Shown: piece by piece, positions 51,679-60,181 of the stretch | Layout of the letters: each line of letters begins with the position of its first letter | How positions within the stretch are numbered: the first letter of the stretch is position 1 | Source: Clostridium brassicae | GTDB lineage: Bacteria > Bacillota > Clostridia > Clostridiales > Clostridiaceae | Length of the DNA: 64,000 bases | Direction of reading: 5' to 3' | Assembly: GCF_026738875.1 (NCBI RefSeq) | Contig: NZ_JAPQFJ010000001.1 | Span: forward strand, 124,001-188,000 | Notes under the pieces: generated by a model | The model's database searches: none | What the model saw: only the letters and a program-made list of their open reading frames with translations | Told to the model about the DNA's origin: nothing | Translations under genes and position numbers: made by a program

Positions 51679-52575
51679 ATGTTTAATAAAGATGCTGTTA
51701 AATTAGGTATAGCACCAATCGCATGGACAAATGACGACATGCCTGAATTAGGAAGCGAAAACACTTTTGAACAATGTATAAGTGAAATGGCTCTTGCTGG
51801 ATTTACTGGTTCAGAAGTAGGTAACAAATATCCAAGAGATACTAAAGTTTTAAGAAAAGCTTTAGAATTAAGAGGAATGGAAATAGCCAGTGCTTGGTTC
51901 AGTTCTTTTGTAACAACTAAACCGCTTCAAGAAACAGTAGATGCTTTCATAGAACACAGAGATTTTTTACATGCAATGGGAGCAAAAGTTGTTGTTGTAT
52001 CAGAACAAGGAGGAAGTATCCAAGGTCAAATGGACACTCCGATATTTGATGCAAAACCAGTATTAGATGAAGAAGGCTGGAAGAGACTTGCTGAAGGATT
52101 AAATAAATTAGGTGAACTTGCAAAAGAAAAAGGCATGAAAGTTGTTTATCATCACCATATGGGAACAGTTGTTCAAACTACTGAAGAAATAGATAAATTC
52201 ATGGAAATGACAGATCCTAATTTAGTATATTTATTATTCGATACTGGACATTTAGTATTCTCAGGAGAAGATCATTTAGCAGTATTAAAGAAATATGTAA
52301 ATAGAATTAAACATGTACATTTAAAAGACGTTAGAGCAGAAGTTGTTAAAGAAGTAAAAGCAAGCAAAATGAGCTTCTTACAAGCTGTTAAAGCTGGAGC
52401 ATTCACAGTTCCAGGAGATGGATGTGTCGATTTTGAACCAGTATTCAAAGTGTTAGCTGAAAACAACTATGAAGGATATCTTTTAGTTGAAGCTGAACAA
52501 GATCCAGCTAAAGCAAATCCACTTGAATATGCTATAAAAGCAAGAAAATATATTGGGGAAAAAGCAGGTCTTTAA
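51679..52575 (+). CDS. iolE: Inosose dehydratase
   Basis: 298 residues, xylose-isomerase-like TIM barrel. Typical IolE start '[20 protein letters not shown]', then '[14 protein letters not shown]', metal residues in '[20 protein letters not shown]', '[20 protein letters not shown]', '[10 protein letters not shown]' and '[11 protein letters not shown]'. It dehydrates scyllo-inosose to the trihydroxycyclohexanedione used by IolD. AAGGAGAG precedes the ATG. Confidence 0.95.
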   Translation: MFNKDAVKLGIAPIAWTNDDMPELGSENTFEQCISEMALAGFTGSEVGNKYPRDTKVLRKALELRGMEIASAWFSSFVTTKPLQETVDAFIEHRDFLHAMGAKVVVVSEQGGSIQGQMDTPIFDAKPVLDEEGWKRLAEGLNKLGELAKEKGMKVVYHHHMGTVVQTTEEIDKFMEMTDPNLVYLLFDTGHLVFSGEDHLAVLKKYVNRIKHVHLKDVRAEVVKEVKASKMSFLQAVKAGAFTVPGDGCVDFEPVFKVLAENNYEGYLLVEAEQDPAKANPLEYAIKARKYIGEKAGL

Positions 52576-52650
52576 TTAGACTTGTTTTTACTCGGGGGGT
52601 TCTTTAAATAGTTTTAAAATTAATATTCATACATTTTGGAGGAATCATAA

Positions 52651-53676
52651 ATGAAAAAAATTAAAGTTGGTATAGTTGGTCTTGGAAGACTTGGAAGACA
52701 ACATGCAGAAAATCTTGCTTTCAGAATTCCAAATGCAGAACTTTTAGCTATATGCAGTGTAGTTAAAGAAGAAGTAGAACAGGTTCAAAAAGAATGGGGT
52801 ATAAAATATGGATACATTAATTACGATGAAATGCTAGAGAACAAAGAGCTAGATGCAATATTTATTTCTTCACCTTCAGGTTATCATTGCGAACAAATTA
52901 TAAAAGCATTAGAAGCTGGTTTTCATGTTTTTAGTGAAAAACCACTAGGATTATATCTAGATGAAGCTAAAAAAGCAGCAGAGGTTGTTAATAAATATAA
53001 GGACAAGCAAGTATTTATGCTTGGATTTATGAGAAGATATGATGCATCTTATGCATATGCTAAAAAGAAGATGGAAGAAGGCGCTATTGGTGATCCAGTT
53101 CTTATAAGATGCTATGGGTTAGACCCTTCAAGTGCTATGAAAGGATTTTTGAAATTTGCAAAGAATAGCTACAGTGGTGGATTATTCTTAGATATGGCAA
53201 TACATGATCTTGATTTAGCTAGATGGTACATGGGCTCAGAAGCTGAAAAAGTATGGGCAATTGGTGGAGCATATCAATATCCAGAGTTTAAAGAACTTAA
53301 TGATGCTGAAACAGGATCAGCAATGGTTAAATTCAAGAATGGAACAATGGGAATATTCGTTGCAGGAAGAAACTGTGCACACGGATATCATGTTGAAACT
53401 GAAATCATATGTACAAAAGGAACATTAAGAGTAGCAACAGTTCCAGAAAAGAATATGGTTACAGTATTTGATGAAACTGGAGCAAGAAGAGAATGTTCAC
53501 AAGGATTCCTAGAAAGATTTGAACAAGCTTATTTAGCAGAAACACAAGAATTTATAAACTGTATAGTTGAAAACAGACAACCATCAGTTACAGTAGAAGA
53601 TGGTGTACTATCTACTGCTCTTGGATATGCTTGCAAAGAATCTTTTGAAACTGGTGAATTAGTAACTGTAAAATAG
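52651..53676 (+). CDS. Second Gfo/Idh/MocA inositol-type dehydrogenase
   Basis: 341 residues. Rossmann loop 'KVGIVGLGRLGRQHAENLAF', catalytic 'SEKPLGLYLDEAKKAAEV', and 'SGGLFLDMAIHDLDLARWYM'. It shares the fold and D-x-x-x-H active site with iolG, but has clearly different sequence. In other iol clusters such paralogues (IolX, IolW, scyllo- or D-chiro-inositol dehydrogenases) extend substrate range. GGAGGAA precedes the ATG. Which isomer it uses cannot be told from sequence alone. Confidence 0.9.
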   Translation: MKKIKVGIVGLGRLGRQHAENLAFRIPNAELLAICSVVKEEVEQVQKEWGIKYGYINYDEMLENKELDAIFISSPSGYHCEQIIKALEAGFHVFSEKPLGLYLDEAKKAAEVVNKYKDKQVFMLGFMRRYDASYAYAKKKMEEGAIGDPVLIRCYGLDPSSAMKGFLKFAKNSYSGGLFLDMAIHDLDLARWYMGSEAEKVWAIGGAYQYPEFKELNDAETGSAMVKFKNGTMGIFVAGRNCAHGYHVETEIICTKGTLRVATVPEKNMVTVFDETGARRECSQGFLERFEQAYLAETQEFINCIVENRQPSVTVEDGVLSTALGYACKESFETGELVTVK

Positions 53677-53684
53677 TAAAAAAT

Positions 53685-53741
53685 ATGGCATACTAATACA
53701 TTATAATTGCGACATTATAATATTAAGTATTAGTGTGCCAT
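53685..53741 (+). other. Long hairpin after the second inositol dehydrogenase
   Basis: Arms 53685-53699 and 53727-53741 pair over 15 positions (one G-U), and an inner ATTATAAT stem extends it. No T-run follows. It may attenuate or mark the end of the main iol message before the transporter gene. Confidence 0.55.
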
Positions 53742-53817
53742 GTAAAAATAAATACAGCTAATAAATCAGAAAATTGTTATTTTTATTAATTTTATCACAA
53801 TGCTTGTATGCTGTAAA

Positions 53818-53872
53818 TGAAAATGTTTTCAAGAAAAAGATTTTTTTATAAAATTAAATGAAAATGTTATCA
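53818..53872 (+). promoter_or_regulatory. Two cre-like catabolite-repression boxes before the symporter gene
   Basis: TGAAAATGTTTTCA (53818-53831) and TGAAAATGTTATCA (53859-53872) are near-identical 14-mers, the first a perfect palindrome around TG. They fit the CcpA cre pattern TGWAANCGNTNWCA except for TG in place of the central CG. CcpA control of a carbohydrate transporter is plausible. Confidence 0.5.
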
Positions 53873-53933
53873 AAAATAGACTATATAATAGAATATATAA
53901 CTAAACAAAACGATGAAGAATGGAGAGATTTGA

Positions 53934-55532
53934 GTGAGTTTATTTACGGTTATAACTTTTATACTTTTCACCATTATGGTTGCGGTAATTTCATGGTGGA
54001 AAACTCGTGATGATGATTTATCAACGCAAGATGGGTACTTCCTTGGAGGAAGAAGCTTAACTGGAATAGTTATAGGTGGTTCTTTAATGCTTACTAATCT
54101 GTCAACTGAACAGATGGTAGGATTAAATGGTCAAAGTTACGCTACTAATATGGGACCAATGGCTTGGGAAGCAACTTCAACAATTGCCTTAGTAATCCTA
54201 GCTTTGGTGGTATTACCAAAGTACTTAAAAAGTGGTATAACAACTATACCAGATTTCTTAGAGGAACGTTATGACAGAAAAACAAAACAAATCATATCTA
54301 TATTATTCTTAATTGGATATGTTTTAACTTATCTTCCAACAGTATTATATTCTGGAGCTTTAGTATTAAATCAAATATTCGGAATACAACAAATATTTGG
54401 TACAAGTCAGTTTACAGCTGTAGCTATAACAGCAACAGCAATAGGTATTATAGGTGCAATATATGCTATATTTGGTGGACTTAAAGCCGTTGCAGTTTCA
54501 GATACAATCAACGGTGCTGGATTGCTACTAGGGGGATTAATGATTCCTATACTTGGATTAGTAGCATTAGGACATGGAAATTTTTCAGATGGTTTAAACA
54601 CATTATTAACTGTTCATCCAGAAAAATTAAACTCAATTAACCCTGCAAGTTCACAATCACCATTAATACCATGGCCAGTATTATGTACAGGATTATTATT
54701 TAACAATTTATTTTATTGGTGTACTAACCAATCTATAGTTCAAAGAACATTTGGAGCTAAGAACTTGGCAGAAGGACAAAAGGGAGCTCTTATAGCTGGA
54801 TTCTTAAAACTTTTAGGACCTTTCTTCTTAGTATTACCTGGAATTATAGCATTCCATTTATATGGACCAACATTAGGGAACAATGACTTAGCTTATCCAA
54901 AATTAATACTTGATGTAGTTCCAAAACCATTATTAGGATTTTTCGCAGCAGTATTATTTGGTGCAATCTTAAGTTCATTTAACAGTGCATTAAATAGTGC
55001 AGTAACATTATATACATTAGATATTCACAGACCAGTATTTAACCCAGAAGCAACAGATGCTCATTTAGTACAAATAGGTAAGAAATTCGGTACTATATTA
55101 GCAGTAGCTTCAATTGCAATTGCTCCATTTATATCATATGCTCCATCTGGATTATATGGATATTTACAAGAATGTTTTGGATTCTACAACGTTCCGATAT
55201 TAGCGGCAGTTTTTGTAGGTTTCTTCAGTAAGAAGGTACCAGCAATTGCTCCAAAAGTAGCACTTTTATCACATGTAGTGTTATATACAATATCTAAGTT
55301 TGTAGCATCAGATGTACATTTCTTGTATGTACTAGGAGTGCTATTCCCAGTAAATGTAATTATTATGCTTGTAATTGGTAAGATGAAACCAAGAGAAACA
55401 GATTTTGAACAAGTATACACAGAACAAGTTGATATTACACCATGGAAACATGCTAAAACTGTTTCTGTTATAGCAATAATAATAATGATTTGTGTTTATG
55501 CACTATTCTCAAAAATAGGAATAGCTGCTTAA
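53934..55532 (+). CDS. Sodium:solute symporter (SSS family), probable inositol transporter
   Basis: 532 residues with about 14 hydrophobic segments. SSS marks: 'GYFLGGRSLTGIVIGGSLML', 'LSTEQMVGLNGQSYA', 'AIYAIFGGLKAVAVSDTING' (the conserved GG-x-x-A-V-x-x-T/S-D motif), and 'FNNLFYWCTNQSIVQRTFGA' (the SGLT-like WCxxQ signature). GTG start at 53934 with GGAGAG six bases upstream. As last gene of the inositol cluster it most likely imports myo-inositol with Na+. Its own leader contains two cre-like boxes, and a strong terminator follows. Confidence 0.92.
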   Translation: MSLFTVITFILFTIMVAVISWWKTRDDDLSTQDGYFLGGRSLTGIVIGGSLMLTNLSTEQMVGLNGQSYATNMGPMAWEATSTIALVILALVVLPKYLKSGITTIPDFLEERYDRKTKQIISILFLIGYVLTYLPTVLYSGALVLNQIFGIQQIFGTSQFTAVAITATAIGIIGAIYAIFGGLKAVAVSDTINGAGLLLGGLMIPILGLVALGHGNFSDGLNTLLTVHPEKLNSINPASSQSPLIPWPVLCTGLLFNNLFYWCTNQSIVQRTFGAKNLAEGQKGALIAGFLKLLGPFFLVLPGIIAFHLYGPTLGNNDLAYPKLILDVVPKPLLGFFAAVLFGAILSSFNSALNSAVTLYTLDIHRPVFNPEATDAHLVQIGKKFGTILAVASIAIAPFISYAPSGLYGYLQECFGFYNVPILAAVFVGFFSKKVPAIAPKVALLSHVVLYTISKFVASDVHFLYVLGVLFPVNVIIMLVIGKMKPRETDFEQVYTEQVDITPWKHAKTVSVIAIIIMICVYALFSKIGIAA

Positions 55533-55663
55533 TTATAAATCTAGATTAATTAGAGTTTTAGGGGGTTTGAAAATTTGTTAATAGATTTTTGAACAAGCCC
55601 TATAACATAAATAAATGTTATACCAAAGATATACCTTCCAAAAAAGAAAAACGCTCACCCTAC

Positions 55664-55700
55664 AAAAAAGATGGCTTCTGCATTAGCAGAAGCCATTTTT
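55664..55700 (+). terminator. Terminator of the inositol cluster
   Basis: ATGGCTTCTGC (55671-55681) pairs exactly with GCAGAAGCCAT (55686-55696), flanked by A- and T-runs. Confidence 0.92.
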
Positions 55701-55797
55701 TATAAGCTACATTTGTAGTTATATTAAAAAAACAAAATCAAAGTATTTTATTAAAAATATATTATTGAAAACTGTAAAATATTTTGAAATTAAAGTC

Positions 55798-55833
55798 ATT
55801 TTACCATAAAAACAACTATTTTCATGGTAAAAT
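55798..55833. promoter_or_regulatory. Inverted repeat upstream of the sigma-54 activator gene
   Basis: ATTTTACCAT (55798-55807) and ATGGTAAAAT (55824-55833) are exact inverted half-sites 16 bases apart, about 170 bases before the gene. It could be an operator; no factor is suggested. The remaining 55534-56000 region holds no gene. Confidence 0.35.
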
Positions 55834-56001
55834 ATTATTTAAGATATACTTTATTATAAACTAATACGATAAAATATAAAGCAGGAATTTATAAGTTAAT
55901 CTTTAGTTTAATTTTATAGCCAGTCTTTTTTATTTAAATAGTAATAAATAAGTTATTTTATACAATAATTTTTTTGATTTAGATGGGAGGAAATATGGAG
56001 T

Positions 56002-57921
56002 ATGAATAAAGATATATTAGAAGATAAAATTAAAGATTACATTGATATGGAAGTATTTAAATTAAAAGATATTAATGAACTTATAAATAATATACCCATA
56101 ATGATCTGTGTTTTAAATAAAGGGAAATTTGTGTACATAAACTCATATTTTAAATCAATACTTAAGTATTCTAAATATGAATTAAATAAAATAAGGTTTA
56201 TGGAATTAGTGCATAAAGATTATATGGATATTATAGAAAATTATCAAAAATGTACAGGTAAATATAGTAATATAAAAATTATAAATAAAAAAGGTCAAGA
56301 ACTTTGCTTATATTTATATATGAATAAATTGAAAATTGAAAATAAGGAGTTTACTTTAGTATTAGCTTTTAATGCTAAAGATTTTTATTTACAAAGGGGA
56401 AAATCACAAACAGTTAAAACAGAATATTGTGAAAATATGTTTGATAATAAAGGAATGGAATTAGAAAAAATAAAGCAGAAATTTGAAACAGAAATCAAAA
56501 AAAAATCAGATCAATTAATAAATGTTAATAAAAACTTAATACTAACTAATAACTACTTAACCAACATTTTAAAAAACATATCTGAGGCTGTAATCATTAT
56601 TGATGAACTAGGTAACTGTAATAGTTTAAATAATATATTAGATAAAATATGTAATAATTGTGAGGATAAAATAGAAAAGCATTTTTCAAAGTTAGTTATT
56701 GAAGAAAAAAATTATTATATTAATAAACTATTAAAAAACAAAAAATCTTTTCATAATGTTGAAATTATTATACCAAATGAACTGAGAGATATTAGATGTA
56801 TTATTTCAGGTAGTCCAATAGAACAAGAAGAAAACATTAGTAAAGCTGTTATTATTATTCGTGATATTAAGGAGATTCGTGACTTGGTTAATCGCTTTAA
56901 TGGTTACCAGGCAAGATTTGATTTTGAGGATATTATTACGAAAAATAAAAAAATGCTAGAAGCTATACAAAGCGCAAAAAATATTGCCCTAGGAGAAGGA
57001 AACGTTTTAATATATGGTGAAAGTGGCACAGGAAAAGAGATGTTTGCACAAGCTATACATAATTATAGTAATCGTTCTGAAGGACCATTTATAGCTGTTA
57101 ATTGTGGAGCATTACCAAGAGAATTAGTAGGAAGCGAACTTTTTGGTTATGCAGGAGGAGCATTTACAGGTGCAAAGAAAGAAGGAAATCCAGGGAAATT
57201 TGAACTGGCATCAGGAGGAACAATTTTTTTAGATGAAATAGGAGATATGCCTATAGAACAGCAAGTTGCATTATTAAGAGTTATTCAGGAAAGAACTGTA
57301 ACACGTATAGGAGGTAGCAGAATTATACCTGTAAATGCAAGGATAATTTGTGCAACTAATAAGGACTTATTTCAAGAAGTTAGGAAAGGTAATTTTAGAG
57401 AAGATTTATACTACCGTTTAAACGTTATGTCGATAAGAATTTTACCTCTTCGTGAAAGACGGGAAGATATATTAGAACTTATTAAATATTTTCTTAGAAA
57501 ACAAAAATATAGTGAATATGATAGTTTTGAAAAAATAAATAAAGATGTTATAGATTGTTTAGTTAGATATGATTGGCATGGAAATGTTAGAGAGTTGGAA
57601 AATATTGTGGAAAGAATATTAAATATAATTGACAGAGAAAATATTTGTATAGAGCATTTACCAGAAAATATTTATAATGAAGTACTTAATAATGAAATTA
57701 TTAAGGATAACAATAGAAAAATTGGTTTTTTAGATGAAAGTATAAGTATTCATGAGTTTGTAAAATATAAAAAAACAAAACAAGAAGAGGAGGAGATTAA
57801 TAGTATTATAAAATTAATACGAAAACACAATGGAAATATTAGTAAGATAGCTAAAGATATGAAAATTTCTAGAAGTACATTGTATAGGAAAATGAAGAAA
57901 TATAAAATTAATAATATTTAA
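56002..57921 (+). CDS. Sigma-54-dependent enhancer-binding regulator with PAS domains
   Basis: 639 residues. N-terminal PAS ('CVLNKGKFVYINSYFKSIL', ~25-120), coiled coil (~150-185), second PAS-like region ('ISEAVIIIDELGNCNSLNNI', ~195-300), AAA+ domain with Walker A 'GESGTGKEMFAQAIH', 'GAFTGA' sigma-54 contact loop and Walker B 'TIFLDEIGDMP' (~310-545), and a Fis-type helix-turn-helix 'NGNISKIAKDMKISRSTLYR' at the end. It activates RNA polymerase-sigma54 in response to a cytoplasmic PAS signal. The nearest sigma-54 promoter is at 58121. GGGAGGA precedes the ATG. Confidence 0.94.
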   Translation: MNKDILEDKIKDYIDMEVFKLKDINELINNIPIMICVLNKGKFVYINSYFKSILKYSKYELNKIRFMELVHKDYMDIIENYQKCTGKYSNIKIINKKGQELCLYLYMNKLKIENKEFTLVLAFNAKDFYLQRGKSQTVKTEYCENMFDNKGMELEKIKQKFETEIKKKSDQLINVNKNLILTNNYLTNILKNISEAVIIIDELGNCNSLNNILDKICNNCEDKIEKHFSKLVIEEKNYYINKLLKNKKSFHNVEIIIPNELRDIRCIISGSPIEQEENISKAVIIIRDIKEIRDLVNRFNGYQARFDFEDIITKNKKMLEAIQSAKNIALGEGNVLIYGESGTGKEMFAQAIHNYSNRSEGPFIAVNCGALPRELVGSELFGYAGGAFTGAKKEGNPGKFELASGGTIFLDEIGDMPIEQQVALLRVIQERTVTRIGGSRIIPVNARIICATNKDLFQEVRKGNFREDLYYRLNVMSIRILPLRERREDILELIKYFLRKQKYSEYDSFEKINKDVIDCLVRYDWHGNVRELENIVERILNIIDRENICIEHLPENIYNEVLNNEIIKDNNRKIGFLDESISIHEFVKYKKTKQEEEEINSIIKLIRKHNGNISKIAKDMKISRSTLYRKMKKYKINNI

Positions 57922-57940
57922 TGTATTATATTGTTTTAAA

Positions 57941-57980
57941 GTGTATCAAAAAAATATGATATATATACAGATATATACAC
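57941..57980. promoter_or_regulatory. Candidate upstream activating sequence for the sigma-54 promoter
   Basis: GTGTAT (57941-57946) and ATACAC (57975-57980) are inverted ends, with TATCA/TGATA half-sites inside (57944-57961). It lies 140-180 bases upstream of the -24 element at 58121, a usual enhancer distance. Confidence 0.45.
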
Positions 57981-58005
57981 TATTTTAAAATTATATAAGT
58001 AGATT

Positions 58006-58056
58006 AAACTCATGGATAATTAATATCATCATATTAATTATCCATGAGTTTTTATT
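58006..58056 (+). terminator. Terminator after the sigma-54 activator gene
   Basis: Bases 58006-58026 pair exactly with 58031-58051 (21 bp, 4-nt loop), followed by TTATT. Confidence 0.85.
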
Positions 58057-58120
58057 GATTAAAGGTGTTTAGAATGTAGTAAACTTTAGCTTTAGATTTT
58101 TATGTAAAAAAATAAAAAAA

Positions 58121-58136
58121 TGGCATATTTTTTGCA
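58121..58136 (+). promoter_or_regulatory. Sigma-54 (-24/-12) promoter
   Basis: TGGCAT-ATTTT-TTGCA matches the sigma-54 consensus TGGCAC-N5-TTGCA/T with exact GG/GC spacing. It lies 84 bases before the Spo0E-like gene and downstream of an enhancer-binding-protein gene. Confidence 0.8.
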
Positions 58137-58219
58137 AAATATATTTTTGTAAATTAATATAATCTGTTATACAAAAAATATATAGAAAATAAAGATACTA
58201 AATAAAAAGGAGGGGTTAT

Positions 58220-58399
58220 GTGAAAGAATATAAGAGAGAAGAAATAGATAAAATAAAAGAGGATATATTTTTTTTAAAACAACAAATGTATGAATTAATT
58301 GAAGAAAAGCCAAGTATGTTAGATAATGAACTAATACAAATTAGTGAGGAACTAGATATACTTATAAATATATATTATTTTTTTCAAAAGACACTATAG
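58220..58399 (+). CDS. Spo0E-like aspartyl phosphatase
   Basis: 59 residues: starts MKEYKREEIDKIKEDIFF, then 'LKQQMYELIEEKPSMLDNEL' and the signature 'QISEELDILINIYYFFQ'. The S-x-E-L-D-x-L-I motif is the hallmark of Spo0E/YisI/YnzD proteins, two-helix phosphatases that dephosphorylate Spo0A~P. The GTG at 58220 has GGAGGGG a few bases upstream; the overlapping ATG at 58218 is followed at once by TGA. The sigma-54 promoter upstream suggests that the PAS-regulated activator next door controls it, tying a metabolic signal to sporulation. Confidence 0.85.
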   Translation: MKEYKREEIDKIKEDIFFLKQQMYELIEEKPSMLDNELIQISEELDILINIYYFFQKTL

Positions 58400-58460
58400 A
58401 AAGATAATTATATAATTTAAAAAAGGAGACAAAGTGAAGAGTTATAAAATAAAAATAGTG

Positions 58461-58499
58461 AAAAAGGGGTTATCAAAAGTTAATTTTCGTATAACCCCT
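58461..58499. terminator. Terminator between the spo0E-like and minus-strand deoR genes
   Basis: AGGGGTTAT (58465-58473) pairs with ATAACCCCT (58491-58499). The A-run at 58461-58465 gives a T-run on the minus strand, so it mainly ends the minus-strand operon. Confidence 0.75.
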
Positions 58500-58519
58500 A
58501 AACAATAAGATAATAAGTT

Positions 58520-59284
58520 TTATTTATTATTAGGAGTTAAAAGATCAACATTATTTGCCTTGAAAAATTCAGAAAAATCTTTAGAAGGAATTTTATCTGT
58601 AATAAGCGCATCTATTTCTTTTATACTACAATATGTCATAAGAGAAACTATATCAACTTTAGAAGAATCGGCTAAAATAAAAACTTTATCGCTGTTTTCT
58701 ACCATTGTTCTTTTAATTTCAGATTCTAAAGGTGAGGAATTAGTAATTCCTTTTGAAATAGATATTCCTGAAGCAGCCATAAAAGCTTTAGAAATATTAT
58801 ATTGTTTTAAAAAATTTAATGTTTCAATACCTACAAATGAACTAGTATTTCTATATAGTGTACCACCTGTTGATAAAATATTTAAATTATCATAAGCTAT
58901 AGCTTCTTGAATTACTACTAGATTATTTGTAATTATAGTTAAGTTTTGTTTGTTTTTTAGAAATGGCACCATTTGTAGGGTTGTGGTTCCAGAATCTATA
59001 AATATGATATCTCTATCTTCTACAAGTTCACTAGCTAATTTACCTATAAGTTTTTTCTCATTCAAATTACTAATTTGCCTTTCAGCAAAAGGAATTGTAC
59101 TTTTTTTATTAGTTACAGTTACACCACCATAAACTTTTTTTATTATTCCTTTCTTCTCTAATTCTGAGACATCTCTCCTTATGGTATTTTTTGAAACGTT
59201 GAATATTTCACAAAGAGTGTCTAAGGATGCACTTTCGTGCTTTATCAAATAAGCCTCTATCTTTTTTATTCTATTTATTTTCAA
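58520..59284 (-). CDS. DeoR-family regulator, IolR paralogue, of the yjjIW operon
   Basis: 254 residues from a TTG at 59284, just after GGAGGTG; the longer in-frame ATG at 59344 has no site. HTH 'SLDTLCEIFNVSKNTIRRDV' and 'KKGIIKKVYGGVTVTNKKST'; sensor domain 'IIFIDSGTTTLQMVPFLKNK', 'ILSTGGTLYRNTSSFVG', 'AASGISISKGITNSS' and 'VFILADSSKVDIVSL'. It parallels the regulator at 43456-44247 nearly residue for residue in these motifs, so the two arose by duplication. It lies 60 bases after yjjW and probably controls that operon or cross-talks with the iol genes. Confidence 0.88.
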   Translation of the reverse strand: MKINRIKKIEAYLIKHESASLDTLCEIFNVSKNTIRRDVSELEKKGIIKKVYGGVTVTNKKSTIPFAERQISNLNEKKLIGKLASELVEDRDIIFIDSGTTTLQMVPFLKNKQNLTIITNNLVVIQEAIAYDNLNILSTGGTLYRNTSSFVGIETLNFLKQYNISKAFMAASGISISKGITNSSPLESEIKRTMVENSDKVFILADSSKVDIVSLMTYCSIKEIDALITDKIPSKDFSEFFKANNVDLLTPNNK

Positions 59285-59344
59285 AGTAGCACCTCCGATG
59301 AATAGGTTATGTGAATATTTATTGATTAAGCAGTATATAGGCAA

Positions 59345-60181
59345 TTAAATTAATATTATGTTTTTACAGCCATTTTTAGTAGCTAAAGTTCCAAGGTTAT
59401 TCATAACATCATCTGAAGGTGAATAACTATTTATGAGTTCATGTCGAACACCTAAGGGTCTATATTTTATAATTTTATATCTTATATTTGGATTTAGTGA
59501 TGCTATGAGCCTACTTGTCATATCTACGTTATGACAATTGTTTAAAATGTTAGGAACTATAACAGTTCTTATTTCATATAATTTATTTATTTGAGATAAA
59601 TATTTTATATTACTTATTACAGTTTTATTATCTACTCCCGTAAGATTTTTATGTTCTTTTGAATCATAGGACTTCAAATCTACCATTGCCATATCCATAT
59701 ATTTTATTAATTCTTTTTGATTTTGTAAAGAGATAAATCCATTTGTATCTAAAAAAGAAGTTAAACCTAGGTTTTTAACTTCTTTAAATAAAGAAATTAA
59801 AAACTTAGATTGTAAAGTACATTCTCCACCAGAAATAGTTATTCCAGATATAAATGGTTTTACTTTATTAATCTCTTTTAAAATATCATTAACATCCATA
59901 ACTAATGTCTTTGGAGAACTATAGTTAGGACAAACTTTAATACATGAATCACATTCCATGCAAAGAGATTTATTCCAAATTACTTCTTTATTTGTAAAGG
60001 AAAGTGCTTTATAAGGGCAGTTTTTCACACATATTCCACAATGAATACAAATATTTATCGTTTCTGGATTATGACAATAAAGACAGTTTAAATTGCATCC
60101 TTGTAGGAAAATAGCTAGTCTATTACCAGGTCCATCTACAGAACTAAAAGGAATTATTTTGTTAATTAGAGCTTGCTCCAT
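59345..60181 (-). CDS. yjjW: Glycyl-radical enzyme activase, YjjW family
   Basis: 278 residues. The radical SAM core has 'GCNLNCLYCHNPETINI' (CxxxCxxC) after 'PFSSVDGPGNRLAIFLQ', followed by an inserted ferredoxin-like domain with two clusters ('CIHCGICVKNCPYKAL', 'CMECDSCIKVCPNYSS') and 'GITISGGECTLQ'. This is the architecture of YjjW/PflC-type activases, which install the glycyl radical using S-adenosylmethionine. It overlaps the end of yjjI by 20 bases (translational coupling). Its partner is thus clearly the YjjI protein. Confidence 0.93.
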   Translation of the reverse strand: MEQALINKIIPFSSVDGPGNRLAIFLQGCNLNCLYCHNPETINICIHCGICVKNCPYKALSFTNKEVIWNKSLCMECDSCIKVCPNYSSPKTLVMDVNDILKEINKVKPFISGITISGGECTLQSKFLISLFKEVKNLGLTSFLDTNGFISLQNQKELIKYMDMAMVDLKSYDSKEHKNLTGVDNKTVISNIKYLSQINKLYEIRTVIVPNILNNCHNVDMTSRLIASLNPNIRYKIIKYRPLGVRHELINSYSPSDDVMNNLGTLATKNGCKNIILI

